This document shows, piece after piece, positions 7,916 through 13,593 of a stretch of DNA of 13,593 bases (within the stretch, counting starts at the first letter, position 1; the number at the start of each line of letters is the position of its first letter). Where the stretch lies: the NCBI GenBank assembly GCA_029013165.1, contig JAQXMV010000022.1, positions 1-13,593 on the forward strand, written 5' to 3'. The DNA is from Oscillospiraceae bacterium. Lineage in GTDB: Bacteria > Bacillota > Clostridia > Oscillospirales > Acutalibacteraceae. Under the pieces are notes generated by a model. The model was not told the origin of the DNA and did no database searches. It worked only from the letters and a program-made list of their open reading frames with translations. The translations under genes and the position numbers were made by a program.

Positions 7916-8722
7916 TTATTTTACGCCCAGTTCTGCGGCGTACTGCATATTTTCTTCATTTCCGTACTGTTTGGCGATCTCATAAATCGACTTGCCTGCG
8001 GCCGTCTTAGTCTGCGGGTCATATCCCTTTGATATAAACTCTCCTAAAACATCGCTGTCACAGAATGCCGCAGAGAAAAAGAACGCCAATTTTTCCCCTG
8101 GAGTCATGAGCATCTTCTTTCTTTTTTGCAGTTCCTGCAGGGCCTTTTCGGAGTTGCCCAACAGTGTGCTTTCCAGCAGGGAATCCAGTCCTGTGGAGCC
8201 AAAACGGTCGTAGACGGTTTTGGCAATATCCTGAACACTCTGATAGGAGATGGCGTCGGCACACTCAACGGCAAAATCCAGCACCTCTTTGGTGGCGAAA
8301 ACCGTATTATTGATCAGCTTTTCGATCAGGCCGTCATTGCCGGCGGTAATGGCCGCAATGAGTGGATTGACATTGCTCTGGGTGGTCTGAGCAGCCGTAG
8401 TGGCAACCGGCTGAGGTTTGGGCTTCTCCATTTTGCTCACCGCCATGGCGGCGCCGCCGAGAAAGATCACCAGAGCCGCCGCCAGAGGCAAAATGCGGCT
8501 AAGATAATAGACCTTGCCTTTTTTCTTGCGGGGCTCAATCTCACCGTTTTCCGTCTCCCCGTCCTGCATTTCCTCCTGCATCTCCTCGGGCGCGATCTCA
8601 CGCAGAACGGTGTCTTTGATTCTTGCGCTGAGTTCCTCGTCCCGGGGTTCTTCGATATTCTCGAGCAGCAGGGTCATTTCCTCGACTTCCAGATCATCGA
8701 AAACGGTTTTGATTTCATCCAT
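7916..8722 (-). CDS. Membrane anti-sigma factor candidate with ankyrin-like extracytoplasmic domain
   Basis: The start at 8722 (ATG GAT GAA) overlaps the sigma gene by 8 bp and uses GGAGG inside it, which points to translational coupling. The product has 268 residues. It has an acidic N-terminal cytoplasmic part (1-70; no HxxxCxxC zinc anti-sigma motif), a basic PRKKKGK patch (64-70), one membrane segment at about 76-95 and a Thr/Gln/Pro linker. The outer domain (about 118-268) is alpha-helical in appearance. NPLIAAITAGNDGLIEKLI (119-137) and AGKSIYEIAKQYGNEENMQY (242-261) look like degenerate ankyrin repeats. Position after an ECF sigma gene and single-pass topology support the anti-sigma role; the ectodomain would sense or bind an outside ligand. 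The call rests on context and topology. Confidence 0.75.
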   Translation of the reverse strand: MDEIKTVFDDLEVEEMTLLLENIEEPRDEELSARIKDTVLREIAPEEMQEEMQDGETENGEIEPRKKKGKVYYLSRILPLAAALVIFLGGAAMAVSKMEKPKPQPVATTAAQTTQSNVNPLIAAITAGNDGLIEKLINNTVFATKEVLDFAVECADAISYQSVQDIAKTVYDRFGSTGLDSLLESTLLGNSEKALQELQKRKKMLMTPGEKLAFFFSAAFCDSDVLGEFISKGYDPQTKTAAGKSIYEIAKQYGNEENMQYAAELGVK

Positions 8723-9260
8723 CCATAACACCTCCAAGCATAAGCCGTAGTTTTTCCAGGCTCCTCTGCAATCTTTTCTGTGTGGCCTCCGGCGTCAGGC
8801 CGACCCTCATGGCGATCTGCACCGCCGTTTCGCCGAATATGTATCTTCGCGTTACGATTGTGCTGTCCGGCTCTCCGAGATCCCTGACGGCTCTGACAAG
8901 AGCCATTCGCGTGTCGGCGTCGACGCCGTTCTCGTTATAGACCGCCTCTTCCTCATTCTCCATACCCGTAAGGACAGCCCGTTCCTTTTTCAGCGTATGG
9001 TAAAGGTTAATGGCTCTGCGCTTCGTGAGCACAGCCAGATAGGCCTTGACACTGCCCCTTTCGGGATCAATCTCATCGAGATGATTATAGAAAGCAACAA
9101 AACTGTCGCTGACACATTCCTGCACATCTTCTGCCGTACCCACGGGCATGATGACCGAGGCGGCGATTTTATAGATGAGAGCCGAATATTGATCCACAAG
9201 AAGAGAAAAGCCCTTCATCCTGTCACGATTGATATAAGCCAAAAGCTCTGCGTCGTTCAT
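8715..9260 (-). CDS. ECF-type sigma-70 family RNA polymerase sigma factor
   Basis: The start at 9260 (MNDAEL) is favoured over an earlier start ten codons upstream because GGAGGAGA lies directly before it, giving 181 residues. Region 2 covers about 10-87, with TAEDVQECVSDSFVAFYNHL (42-61) the core-binding helix, then KAYLAVLTKRRAINLYH (72-88). Region 4 covers about 125-175: LGEPDSTIVTRRY, then the helix-turn-helix GETAVQIAMRVGLTPEATQK (143-162) and RLQRSLEKLR. No regions 1 or 3 are present, as expected for the ECF class. It would direct RNA polymerase to a small regulon when released by the anti-sigma factor encoded by the overlapping downstream gene. Confidence 0.93.
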   Translation of the reverse strand: MNDAELLAYINRDRMKGFSLLVDQYSALIYKIAASVIMPVGTAEDVQECVSDSFVAFYNHLDEIDPERGSVKAYLAVLTKRRAINLYHTLKKERAVLTGMENEEEAVYNENGVDADTRMALVRAVRDLGEPDSTIVTRRYIFGETAVQIAMRVGLTPEATQKRLQRSLEKLRLMLGGVMDG

Positions 9261-9283
9261 TTCTCTCCTCCTCTCTGTTAATA

Positions 9284-9313
9284 TATACACTGTCCCGTGG
9301 CAAAATCGGACAA
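9284..9313 (-). promoter_or_regulatory. Possible promoter with TGTCC/GGACA inverted repeat before the sigma gene
   Basis: On the minus strand TTGTCC (9308-9313) and TGTATA (9284-9289) are 18 bp apart, a weak sigma-A match, 24 bp before the start at 9260. The -35 side overlaps an inverted repeat TGTCC/GGACA (9291-9295 and 9308-9312). Further upstream lies an A/T-rich run (9314-9333). Autoregulation by the ECF factor is possible but I cannot identify its motif. Confidence 0.3.
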
Positions 9314-9365
9314 AGTTTTTAAAAAATTTTTTCTTACATCAGGAAAAACATCTGATAAAACATAC

Positions 9366-9393
9366 GGGAGGCTGTTTTCTGAAACAGTCCCCC
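9366..9393 (-). terminator. Probable terminator of the esterase-chr operon
   Basis: The arms GGGAGGCTGTTT and AAACAGTCCCCC form a 12-bp stem with one G-U pair and one A-C mismatch around a four-base loop, 6 bp after the stop at 9400. On the minus strand the stem is followed by GTATGTTTTATC, a modest T-run. A smaller ATCAG/CTGAT hairpin (9338-9356) follows. Confidence 0.65.
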
Positions 9394-9399
9394 GAAAAG

Positions 9400-9987
9400 T
9401 CACAGCTTGAAAATGATGCCGACCGCGGCGGCGGCCACAATAAAAACAATCGGATGTATTTTTTTGAATTTGGTCACACAGATAAAAATCAGTGCGCTCA
9501 GAATAATACTCCTGTAATCCACCGCCATGAATATACTGCCGGTCTGCGTCAGTGCCTCGGCATGGTAAAAGGCGGTTTTGGCGACGCCGAGACAGGCGGC
9601 GGTAATCAGTCCCACACTGGCGGCCCGCAGACCGTAAAAGGCAAATTCCACATACTTGGAATCGCGAAAACGCACCAGCACCTTAGAGATAATAATGATG
9701 ACGATGATCGACGGCGTGATCAGTCCCAGGGTGGCGATGAGACTGCCCAGGAAGCCGAAAGCGGTACCCATGTGGTCGCCGATCTGAAAGCCCACATAGG
9801 TTGCCATATTGATGCCGAGAGGGCCCGGTGTAGATTCGGATATGGCGATCATATTGGAAATATCCGCACTGCCGAACCAACCGGTGGTCTCTCCCAGATC
9901 CGTCAGAAAGGGCAGCGTGGCCAGACCGCCGCCGACGGAAAACAGCCCCACCAGAAAAAAGCGTGCAAAAAGCTCAAGAAATATCAT
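9400..9987 (-). CDS. Chromate transporter family protein, second half-size subunit
   Basis: This 195-residue membrane protein is one CHR domain. It has SVGGGLATLPFL (17-28), STPGPLGINMATYVGF (52-67) and FYGLRAA (117-123), the signature blocks of the ChrA family. About five to six membrane segments can be placed, including about 8-28, 78-104, 121-136, 158-173 and 177-194. Its ATG overlaps the stop of the upstream Chr gene in an ATGA (9984-9987), with GGTGGTGAG as ribosome site inside that gene, so equal translation is expected. Paired half-size CHR proteins, as in the Bacillus subtilis YwrA/YwrB type, act together in chromate efflux. Whether the natural substrate here is chromate is not shown by sequence. 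Confidence 0.9.
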   Translation of the reverse strand: MIFLELFARFFLVGLFSVGGGLATLPFLTDLGETTGWFGSADISNMIAISESTPGPLGINMATYVGFQIGDHMGTAFGFLGSLIATLGLITPSIIVIIIISKVLVRFRDSKYVEFAFYGLRAASVGLITAACLGVAKTAFYHAEALTQTGSIFMAVDYRSIILSALIFICVTKFKKIHPIVFIVAAAAVGIIFKL

Positions 9988-10544
9988 TTCTCACCACCGT
10001 CTTTAACCTTTCTGAGTTTCGCAAGATTGATCACCAGACCGCAGACACCGGCGGCAACCACGAAGAGAATCGGCGAGATATCGGTGAAAAACGAAAGTCC
10101 GGCAACAGCCAAAAAGATGATAACGGTAAAAATATCCACCAAAGATTTTTTACCGATTTTGATCACAGCGCTGATGATCAGCGCCACCACAGCCGCCCGG
10201 ATGCCGGCAAAGGCATGCTGAACCACCTGAAGATCCTGAAAATTACTGATGAAAGCGGCAATGACGGACACAATAACCAGCGACGGCGAAACCACGCCCA
10301 GAGTGGCCATGATCGCGCCGGGTATTCCCTTGATCTTATAGCCGATAAAAGTCGCCGTATTGACGGCAATGACGCCCGGCGTGCACTGACCGATGGCATA
10401 ATAATCCATCAGTTCCTCCTGGGTGGCCCAGCCGTATTTTTCCACCACTTCTTTCTGTAGCATCGGCAGCATGGCATAGCCGCCGCCGAAAGTAAAGCCG
10501 CCGATACGGGCAAAAATCAAAAAAAGTTTCAAAAGTATTTTCAT
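9984..10544 (-). CDS. Chromate transporter family protein, first half-size subunit
   Basis: This 186-residue product is a single CHR domain with FGGGYAMLP (20-28 region), CTPGVIAVNTATFIGY (54-69) and HAFAGIRAAVVAL (110-122), closely mirroring its downstream partner and showing an ancient duplication. Membrane segments are likely at about 5-26, 74-100, 112-129, 137-151 and 157-175. The ATG at 10544 follows the hydrolase stop (TAA, 10547-10549) by two bases, and the ribosome site GGAAAGGA lies in the hydrolase end. It ends in a basic/acidic tail (KLRKVKDGGEK). Full-length ChrA carries both domains in one chain; here they are separate genes. Confidence 0.9.
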   Translation of the reverse strand: MKILLKLFLIFARIGGFTFGGGYAMLPMLQKEVVEKYGWATQEELMDYYAIGQCTPGVIAVNTATFIGYKIKGIPGAIMATLGVVSPSLVIVSVIAAFISNFQDLQVVQHAFAGIRAAVVALIISAVIKIGKKSLVDIFTVIIFLAVAGLSFFTDISPILFVVAAGVCGLVINLAKLRKVKDGGEK

Positions 10545-10546
10545 GT

Positions 10547-11458
10547 TTATGTCCTTTCCGCAGCCGTTTCTCTTCGATGGGCGGCAAAGAACCGCAGCAT
10601 CGCCTGCGTTGCCTTTGCGCCTTCCTCACTGTCAGGATAGAGCACAGGGAAAACATGAGGCAGCTTTTTGCCGGCTTCACCCTGACGGTACAGAAGCTCC
10701 GTCTCTATGGAGTTTTTCCGGAAAAGCTCAGCGGTATACAGCGTCTGCTTCAGCGCAGGGATATCACCGTCTGAGGTCACGAGGAAGGTCGGCGGCATTT
10801 CTCCGAGAGAAAGAATGGCATCGGCATTGACATAGGGCGCCCACTTTTTCTCTTTGAAGTTTTTACCCAGCATATGTCTCGTATAGATGTTCATCGGAAA
10901 TTCTGCGTCCATTCTCGTGACGGGAGAGGTCAGACCCACGGCGCTGATATACAGACCAAAGTCGGGCACATCAAAAATCTCTCTCATTTTTTCACTGCGG
11001 CTGAGCATGGCAGTGTAGCAGGCCAAAAAGCCGCCGGCGGAATCGCCGGTCAGGCAGATACTGTCTGTGTCACAGGGATAATCAGCCAGATGGTCCCTGA
11101 CCCAGATCAGGGCCGCAGCCACATCACGAAGCTGTTCGATAGCTGTCACCTCCGGACACAGCCGATAACTGATATTAAAAACCACATTTCCCTGAGAAGC
11201 AAGATAGAGACAATAGGGCTTATTCAGTTCCTTGTCTCCGTACATCCAGCCGCCGCCGTGAATGTCAATCACAACCTGCAGTTTTTCAGCGGCATTCTCG
11301 GGATAATACACATCTAGAAGATGGTATGGATTGCCGTCCGAAAGATAGCGATGATGATTGGACTCGTGGATTCCGGAGGGCATGGTGAGTGTGGCAATTC
11401 TCTTGTCATCGTTCTTTTTTACCGACTGCCAAAACAGCTTCAGCAGTTTGTCAAACAT
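10547..11458 (-). CDS. Alpha/beta-hydrolase, HSL-type esterase/lipase
   Basis: The ATG at 11458 has AAAGGGTG 7 bases upstream; a longer frame beginning at TTG 11479 has no better site. The product has 303 residues. HGGGWMYGD (67-75) is the oxyanion-hole motif of the hormone-sensitive-lipase group, GDSAGG (138-143) holds the nucleophile Ser140, TSDGD (228-232) offers the acid Asp230 or Asp232, and LPHVF (266-270) offers the catalytic His268. A cap-like N-terminal region (1-45) precedes the core. No signal peptide is seen. It probably hydrolyses a short-chain or acetyl ester inside the cell. It sits two bases before the Chr pair, so they are cotranscribed, though no functional link is obvious. 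Confidence 0.9.
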   Translation of the reverse strand: MFDKLLKLFWQSVKKNDDKRIATLTMPSGIHESNHHRYLSDGNPYHLLDVYYPENAAEKLQVVIDIHGGGWMYGDKELNKPYCLYLASQGNVVFNISYRLCPEVTAIEQLRDVAAALIWVRDHLADYPCDTDSICLTGDSAGGFLACYTAMLSRSEKMREIFDVPDFGLYISAVGLTSPVTRMDAEFPMNIYTRHMLGKNFKEKKWAPYVNADAILSLGEMPPTFLVTSDGDIPALKQTLYTAELFRKNSIETELLYRQGEAGKKLPHVFPVLYPDSEEGAKATQAMLRFFAAHRRETAAERT

Positions 11459-11483
11459 AATGAAACACCCTTTCATCAAAAAT

Positions 11484-11509
11484 GGCCGCAGACAGTGTTG
11501 CCGGCGGCC
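11484..11509 (-). terminator. Probable intrinsic terminator after the 296-residue protein gene
   Basis: A six-bp GC stem (GGCCGC with GCGGCC) and 14-base loop is followed on the minus strand by ATTTTTG, and on the plus strand by CTTCGTTTTTC, so it could work both ways. It ends about 26 bp before the hydrolase start, leaving no room for a separate promoter there. Confidence 0.6.
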
Positions 11510-11539
11510 CTTCGTTTTTCATTGTTCACTCAGAGGACA

Positions 11540-12430
11540 TTACTGAACCGGAGGCTGCATTCCGCCCATGAGTGACTGCATCAGTCCGCCTTGCTTCTTC
11601 TTTTTCTTCGGCTTATAGGCCGGCGGATCCAGCAGCTTTTTCTTCGCTCTCTTTCCGGAAGCAGTGGCAAGGTAACGGTTGACTTCGATCACCGGCGGCG
11701 CCATGGTCTCGCTCATATAGTCAACGCAGCGTGCCAGGAGAATCTGATCGTTGTTCAGTTCACCGAGTATGGTGACGGCAATGAGGCTCTGGGTATCGTT
11801 GGTGCCGTCCTCATAGATCTCATTGAGAACCTGAAAGAGCTTTTTCATGGTCTGGGGATCATTTTGCTTGATGGCCTCAATAATTTTCGGCGTGCCGTAT
11901 TTCGTGAAGAATTCTTCGCTGAGAAATTCACCATAGGTATTGATGTTTTCCTTATAGATCGGGCGAAGCTCCGGGAAAACCAGGCAGATTCTGCTGGCAA
12001 GGGTATTGGGATCATAATAAGAGCCGTTTTTGACCGCCGTCTTGGAGACGGTCTGCTGGGCTTTCTGCTGCTGCGCTTTCTTGACAGCGGGAGATTTCAC
12101 GCCGAATTTTTCATGTAAAGTATCCGAAAAATCGTTCACCGTATAGCGGATATCCTTGTCGTCCACCTGATCGCCGAACAAAGCAACAGAAATTCGCGTC
12201 GGCGTATCTTCGGGATTTTCACTGTCGCTTCCGCTGAACAGCATCAACTTACCGTCGCCCAGGCAAAGGGCGACCACACCTTTATCACCGGTATATCTGG
12301 CCCAGGTTTTTCCTTCGCTCTCACTCAGGAACTCGCCCTGTTCATTTTTATAGGCTGAAAAACCGAGTTTCTCCAATTCGCCGGAGAGATTATCCAAAAC
12401 TTTTCTGAAGCTTTCGTTTGTGTTGCTCAT
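11540..12430 (-). CDS. Hypothetical cytoplasmic protein with lysine-rich C-terminal tail
   Basis: The ATG at 12430 is chosen because AAGGAG lies 7 bases before it; an in-frame start 12 codons upstream lacks one. The product has 296 residues and no signal peptide or membrane segment. An N-terminal alpha/beta part (about 1-110) includes KTWARYTGDKGVVALCLGDG (41-60). A Gln/Lys-rich linker follows (114-135), then a helical part (about 140-255) with FPELRPIYKENI (152-163) and TQSLIAVTILGELNNDQI (213-230). The last 45 residues have KRAKKK and PKKKKKQGG, then a Met/Gly/Gln end. The helical part reminds me of a small uncharacterised domain in other Firmicutes (DUF7674-like), but this is only an impression. 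The function is unknown. Confidence 0.75.
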   Translation of the reverse strand: MSNTNESFRKVLDNLSGELEKLGFSAYKNEQGEFLSESEGKTWARYTGDKGVVALCLGDGKLMLFSGSDSENPEDTPTRISVALFGDQVDDKDIRYTVNDFSDTLHEKFGVKSPAVKKAQQQKAQQTVSKTAVKNGSYYDPNTLASRICLVFPELRPIYKENINTYGEFLSEEFFTKYGTPKIIEAIKQNDPQTMKKLFQVLNEIYEDGTNDTQSLIAVTILGELNNDQILLARCVDYMSETMAPPVIEVNRYLATASGKRAKKKLLDPPAYKPKKKKKQGGLMQSLMGGMQPPVQ

Positions 12431-12466
12431 AGGATAGCTCCTTCTGATTAAATTAATATTATTCAA

Positions 12467-12508
12467 TTAGGTAGTATAGCATATTTTGCACCGATTGTCA
12501 CTACCTAA
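12467..12508 (-). promoter_or_regulatory. Promoter straddled by a 9-bp inverted repeat (operator candidate)
   Basis: On the minus strand GTGACA (12496-12501), a 17-bp spacer and TATACT (12473-12478) preceded by TGC (extended -10) make a strong sigma-A promoter 42 bp before the start at 12430. A perfect inverted repeat, TTAGGTAGT (12467-12475) and ACTACCTAA (12500-12508), has one arm overlapping the -10 and the other overlapping the -35. This geometry fits repression by a dimeric regulator or a DNA loop. Confidence 0.7.
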
Positions 12509-12731
12509 ATGCATAAATTATTGATATCCGTCAAAATTTATTGAACAGGGAATATTCAAGCCAAGAGTTCCGTTTACCCCTGACAAAAAAGTCTGATCTG
12601 CGGCAAGCGAAAAATTCCGCCGGAAAGATCAATATTTGTTGTAATTCAAAATATATTATCAAAATTACAGTATAAATCCCCTCAGTTGACAGATACTAAC
12701 AACACGATTTGAATGAGAAGGAGATTCCTAT
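12509..12731 (+). other. Divergent intergenic region, no gene seen
   Basis: This AT-rich stretch separates the minus-strand 296-residue protein gene from the plus-strand AbrB-like fragment. I see no RNA gene. A TTGACA lies at 12686-12691 but the hexamer 17 bp later (TTGAAT) is a poor -10. Only the ribosome site AAGGAG (12718-12723), 8 bases before the AbrB-fragment ATG, is convincing. Confidence 0.4.
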
Positions 12732-12905
12732 ATGAAAGCAACTGGCATTGTCCGCCGTATTGACGATCTGGGCAGAGTAGTCATACCAAAGGAGATCCGA
12801 CGCACTATGCGTATCCGGGAGGGCGACCCGTTGCATACATCATTGACACCGTATGAAAAGTTCTGTTATGCAGTGCTTCAGTTTTCTGATCGCTGCATCG
12901 AATAA
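12732..12905 (+). pseudogene. 5' fragment of an AbrB/SpoVT-like transition-state regulator
   Basis: The 57-codon frame begins MKATGIVRRIDDLGRVVIP and continues to IREGDPL (28-34), the conserved swapped-hairpin AbrB DNA-binding domain of SpoVT/AbrB proteins from Clostridia. After Leu34 the sequence departs abruptly from the family, which should continue with an EI[FY]-type strand and KKY. The remaining 23 codons (HTSLTPYEK onward) look unrelated, then TAA. SpoVT has a long C-terminal GAF-like domain, and that domain is absent here. The start and AAGGAG ribosome site are intact, so a short peptide could still be made, but the DNA-binding fold is missing its last strands. An IS66 remnant lies 86 bp downstream, which suggests transposition or a deletion cut the gene. 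Confidence 0.8.
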
Positions 12906-12991
12906 TAGATTTACGCAGGTCAAGAACTATAGCAAACAAACCAAAGGATTATTTACAGGCAGGTTGGAGATTATGTGATATCTTTTAGTAA

Positions 12992-13183
12992 ATACTTTCG
13001 GTAAAACCTTTTGTCATCGGCAGGAAAAACTGGCTGTTTTCTACCTCGCCGAAAGGAGTCGACGCCAGTGCTGCAGCCTATTCAATCATTAACACCGCAC
13101 AGGCAAACGGCTTTGATGTCAGAGAATATCTGACAACCATCTTCCGCACCGGCGAAAGACGGCTGCCGCTGAAAACTGAATAA
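12992..13183 (+). pseudogene. C-terminal remnant of an IS66-family transposase (TnpC)
   Basis: The frame is open from just after a TAA (12989-12991) to TAA at 13181-13183, 63 codons without a start. The residues KPFVIGRKNWLFS followed by PKGVDASAAAYSII and AQANGFDVREYL match the conserved end of IS66 transposases (typically GRKNWLF, then G-x-x-A-S-A-x-x-YS, then ANG). A full TnpC is about 500 residues, so roughly the last eighth is left. The accessory genes tnpA and tnpB are absent. The bases between the AbrB fragment and this remnant (about 12834-12991) match nothing I recognise. I could not find terminal inverted repeats or an 8-bp target duplication. Confidence 0.88.
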
Positions 13184-13188
13184 GACAA

Positions 13189-13229
13189 CCCCGAAGAATA
13201 TCGCTCATTTGAGAGAAATTTCTTCGGGG
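13189..13229 (+). terminator. Terminator-like hairpin after the IS66 remnant
   Basis: A perfect 10-bp stem (CCCCGAAGAA with TTCTTCGGGG) lies 5 bp after the transposase stop, with a 21-base loop that can form its own small CTC/GAG stem. It is followed on the plus strand by GTTTATTTTATTTG, as expected for an intrinsic terminator of the former transposase gene. Confidence 0.75.
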
Positions 13230-13277
13230 GTTTATTTTATTTGCTGTGACGCTGGATTATTTGGGGGTTACGACATG

Positions 13278-13334
13278 CCCCTTAATTTCAGCTATGATGA
13301 AATTAAGGGGTGCGAGCCGCAAAACGGCTCACAC
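13278..13334. repeat. Two adjacent hairpins: 13-bp palindrome and GAGCCG/CGGCTC stem
   Basis: The first hairpin has perfect 13-bp arms, CCCCTTAATTTCA (13278-13290) and TGAAATTAAGGGG (13298-13310), with a seven-base loop. Directly after it GAGCCG (13314-13319) pairs with CGGCTC (13325-13330) around CAAAA, extendable by GTG/CAC across one mismatch. Neither has a T-run in either direction. They lie between the IS66 remnant and the end of the right-hand minus-strand gene. They could be a 3' processing structure or a mobile-element end. Confidence 0.6.
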
Positions 13335-13416
13335 ACCCTTATTCCACTTTTGATTTTATGCCATTTCACGAGTTTACACAAAATGAGAAGAAGAGCCGTT
13401 CCCTTTTTTGTGTTTA

Positions 13417-13593
13417 TTAATAAATATCGCTTACTATAGTATTATGAGCTTTAAAAATACCATTTTCAACAGAGAAAACTTTCCAACTACCACTCTGTGA
13501 ATTATTATTTGGTGCAGTAAACTCGTAAACTAATCTATCTCCATTATAGACCTTTACATTTCCTAGACATGAAGCCCAAGTACCAGAGCCGCT
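13417..13593 (-). CDS. C-terminal end of an AT-rich protein of unknown function (5' end outside window)
   Basis: The minus-strand frame is open from the right edge for 58 codons to TAA TAA (13414-13419). Visible elements are GSGTWASCLGNVKVY, then NGDRLVYEFTAPNNN (17-31 of the visible part) and SGSWKVFSVENG. The alternation of polar and hydrophobic residues and the many Gly, Asn and Ser suggest a beta-sandwich of a secreted protein, but I do not recognise a family. Codons are clearly more AT-rich (AAT, TTA, GTT, ATA) than in the neighbouring minus-strand genes. That resembles the AT-rich parts of the large phosphoesterase and may mean transfer. An 8-bp inverted repeat ACACAAAA/TTTTGTGT (13376-13413) overlaps the region just past the stop. 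Confidence 0.7.
   Translation of the reverse strand, partial: SGSGTWASCLGNVKVYNGDRLVYEFTAPNNNSQSGSWKVFSVENGIFKAHNTIVSDIY

Noticed and set aside
8126..8728. Plus-strand frame of 200 codons
   Set aside because: Antisense to the anti-sigma gene, whose frame has a membrane segment, a coupled start and operon context.
9454..10221. Long plus-strand frame of 255 codons
   Set aside because: It is antisense to the two Chr genes, is rich in His, Gln and Arg, and has no recognisable domain; a shadow of real genes.
12686..12714. TTGACA-based promoter before the AbrB fragment
   Set aside because: The hexamer at the right spacing is TTGAAT, too weak to call.
12853..12978. Short plus-strand frame (about 41 codons, MKSSVMQCF...) between the AbrB and IS66 fragments
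   Set aside because: No ribosome site and no family resemblance; likely debris.
13209..13439. Plus-strand 76-codon frame starting MREISSG
   Set aside because: It runs through the terminator hairpin, both later hairpins and the end of the minus-strand gene; no family resemblance and no good ribosome site.

Overview
The window looks like a piece of a Clostridia-type (Firmicutes) chromosome or metagenomic contig, most plausibly a gut Oscillospiraceae/Ruminococcaceae relative. This is inferred from NrdR, a SpoVT/AbrB remnant, an ECF sigma/anti-sigma pair, paired short Chr transporters, strong AGGAGG-type ribosome binding sites and a large secreted Ig-repeat protein. All intact genes read on the minus strand. 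The only plus-strand coding traces are two broken genes near the right end.

Layout from left to right. Positions 1-4126 hold the first 1375 codons of a giant secreted protein: signal peptide, calcineurin-like phosphoesterase, then four alternating pairs of an Ig-like domain and a ~140-residue module. It has no stop in the window, so its C-terminus lies to the left. Positions 4460-5710 hold a small membrane protein and a SAM methyltransferase. Positions 5787-7080 hold nrdR preceded by a sugar-isomerase-like TIM barrel, with a good sigma-A promoter in front and a strong terminator behind. Positions 7217-9260 form a signalling operon: ECF sigma factor, membrane anti-sigma factor with an ankyrin-like outer domain, and a secreted cysteine-containing protein, closed by a terminator. 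Positions 9400-11458 hold an alpha/beta-hydrolase followed by two tightly coupled half-size chromate-transporter-family proteins. Positions 11540-12430 hold an unrecognised, probably cytoplasmic protein with a lysine-rich tail, whose promoter is straddled by a 9-bp inverted repeat.

From 12731 to the right edge the sequence is a junkyard: the first ~34 codons of an AbrB/SpoVT-like regulator, an unassigned spacer, the last ~63 codons of an IS66 transposase, a terminator-like hairpin, a second pair of hairpins, and then the C-terminal 58 codons of an AT-rich unknown protein on the minus strand.

The most system-like unit is sigma / ankyrin-like anti-sigma / secreted protein. The most unusual single gene is the modular phosphoesterase. 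I see no CRISPR array, tRNA or rRNA.
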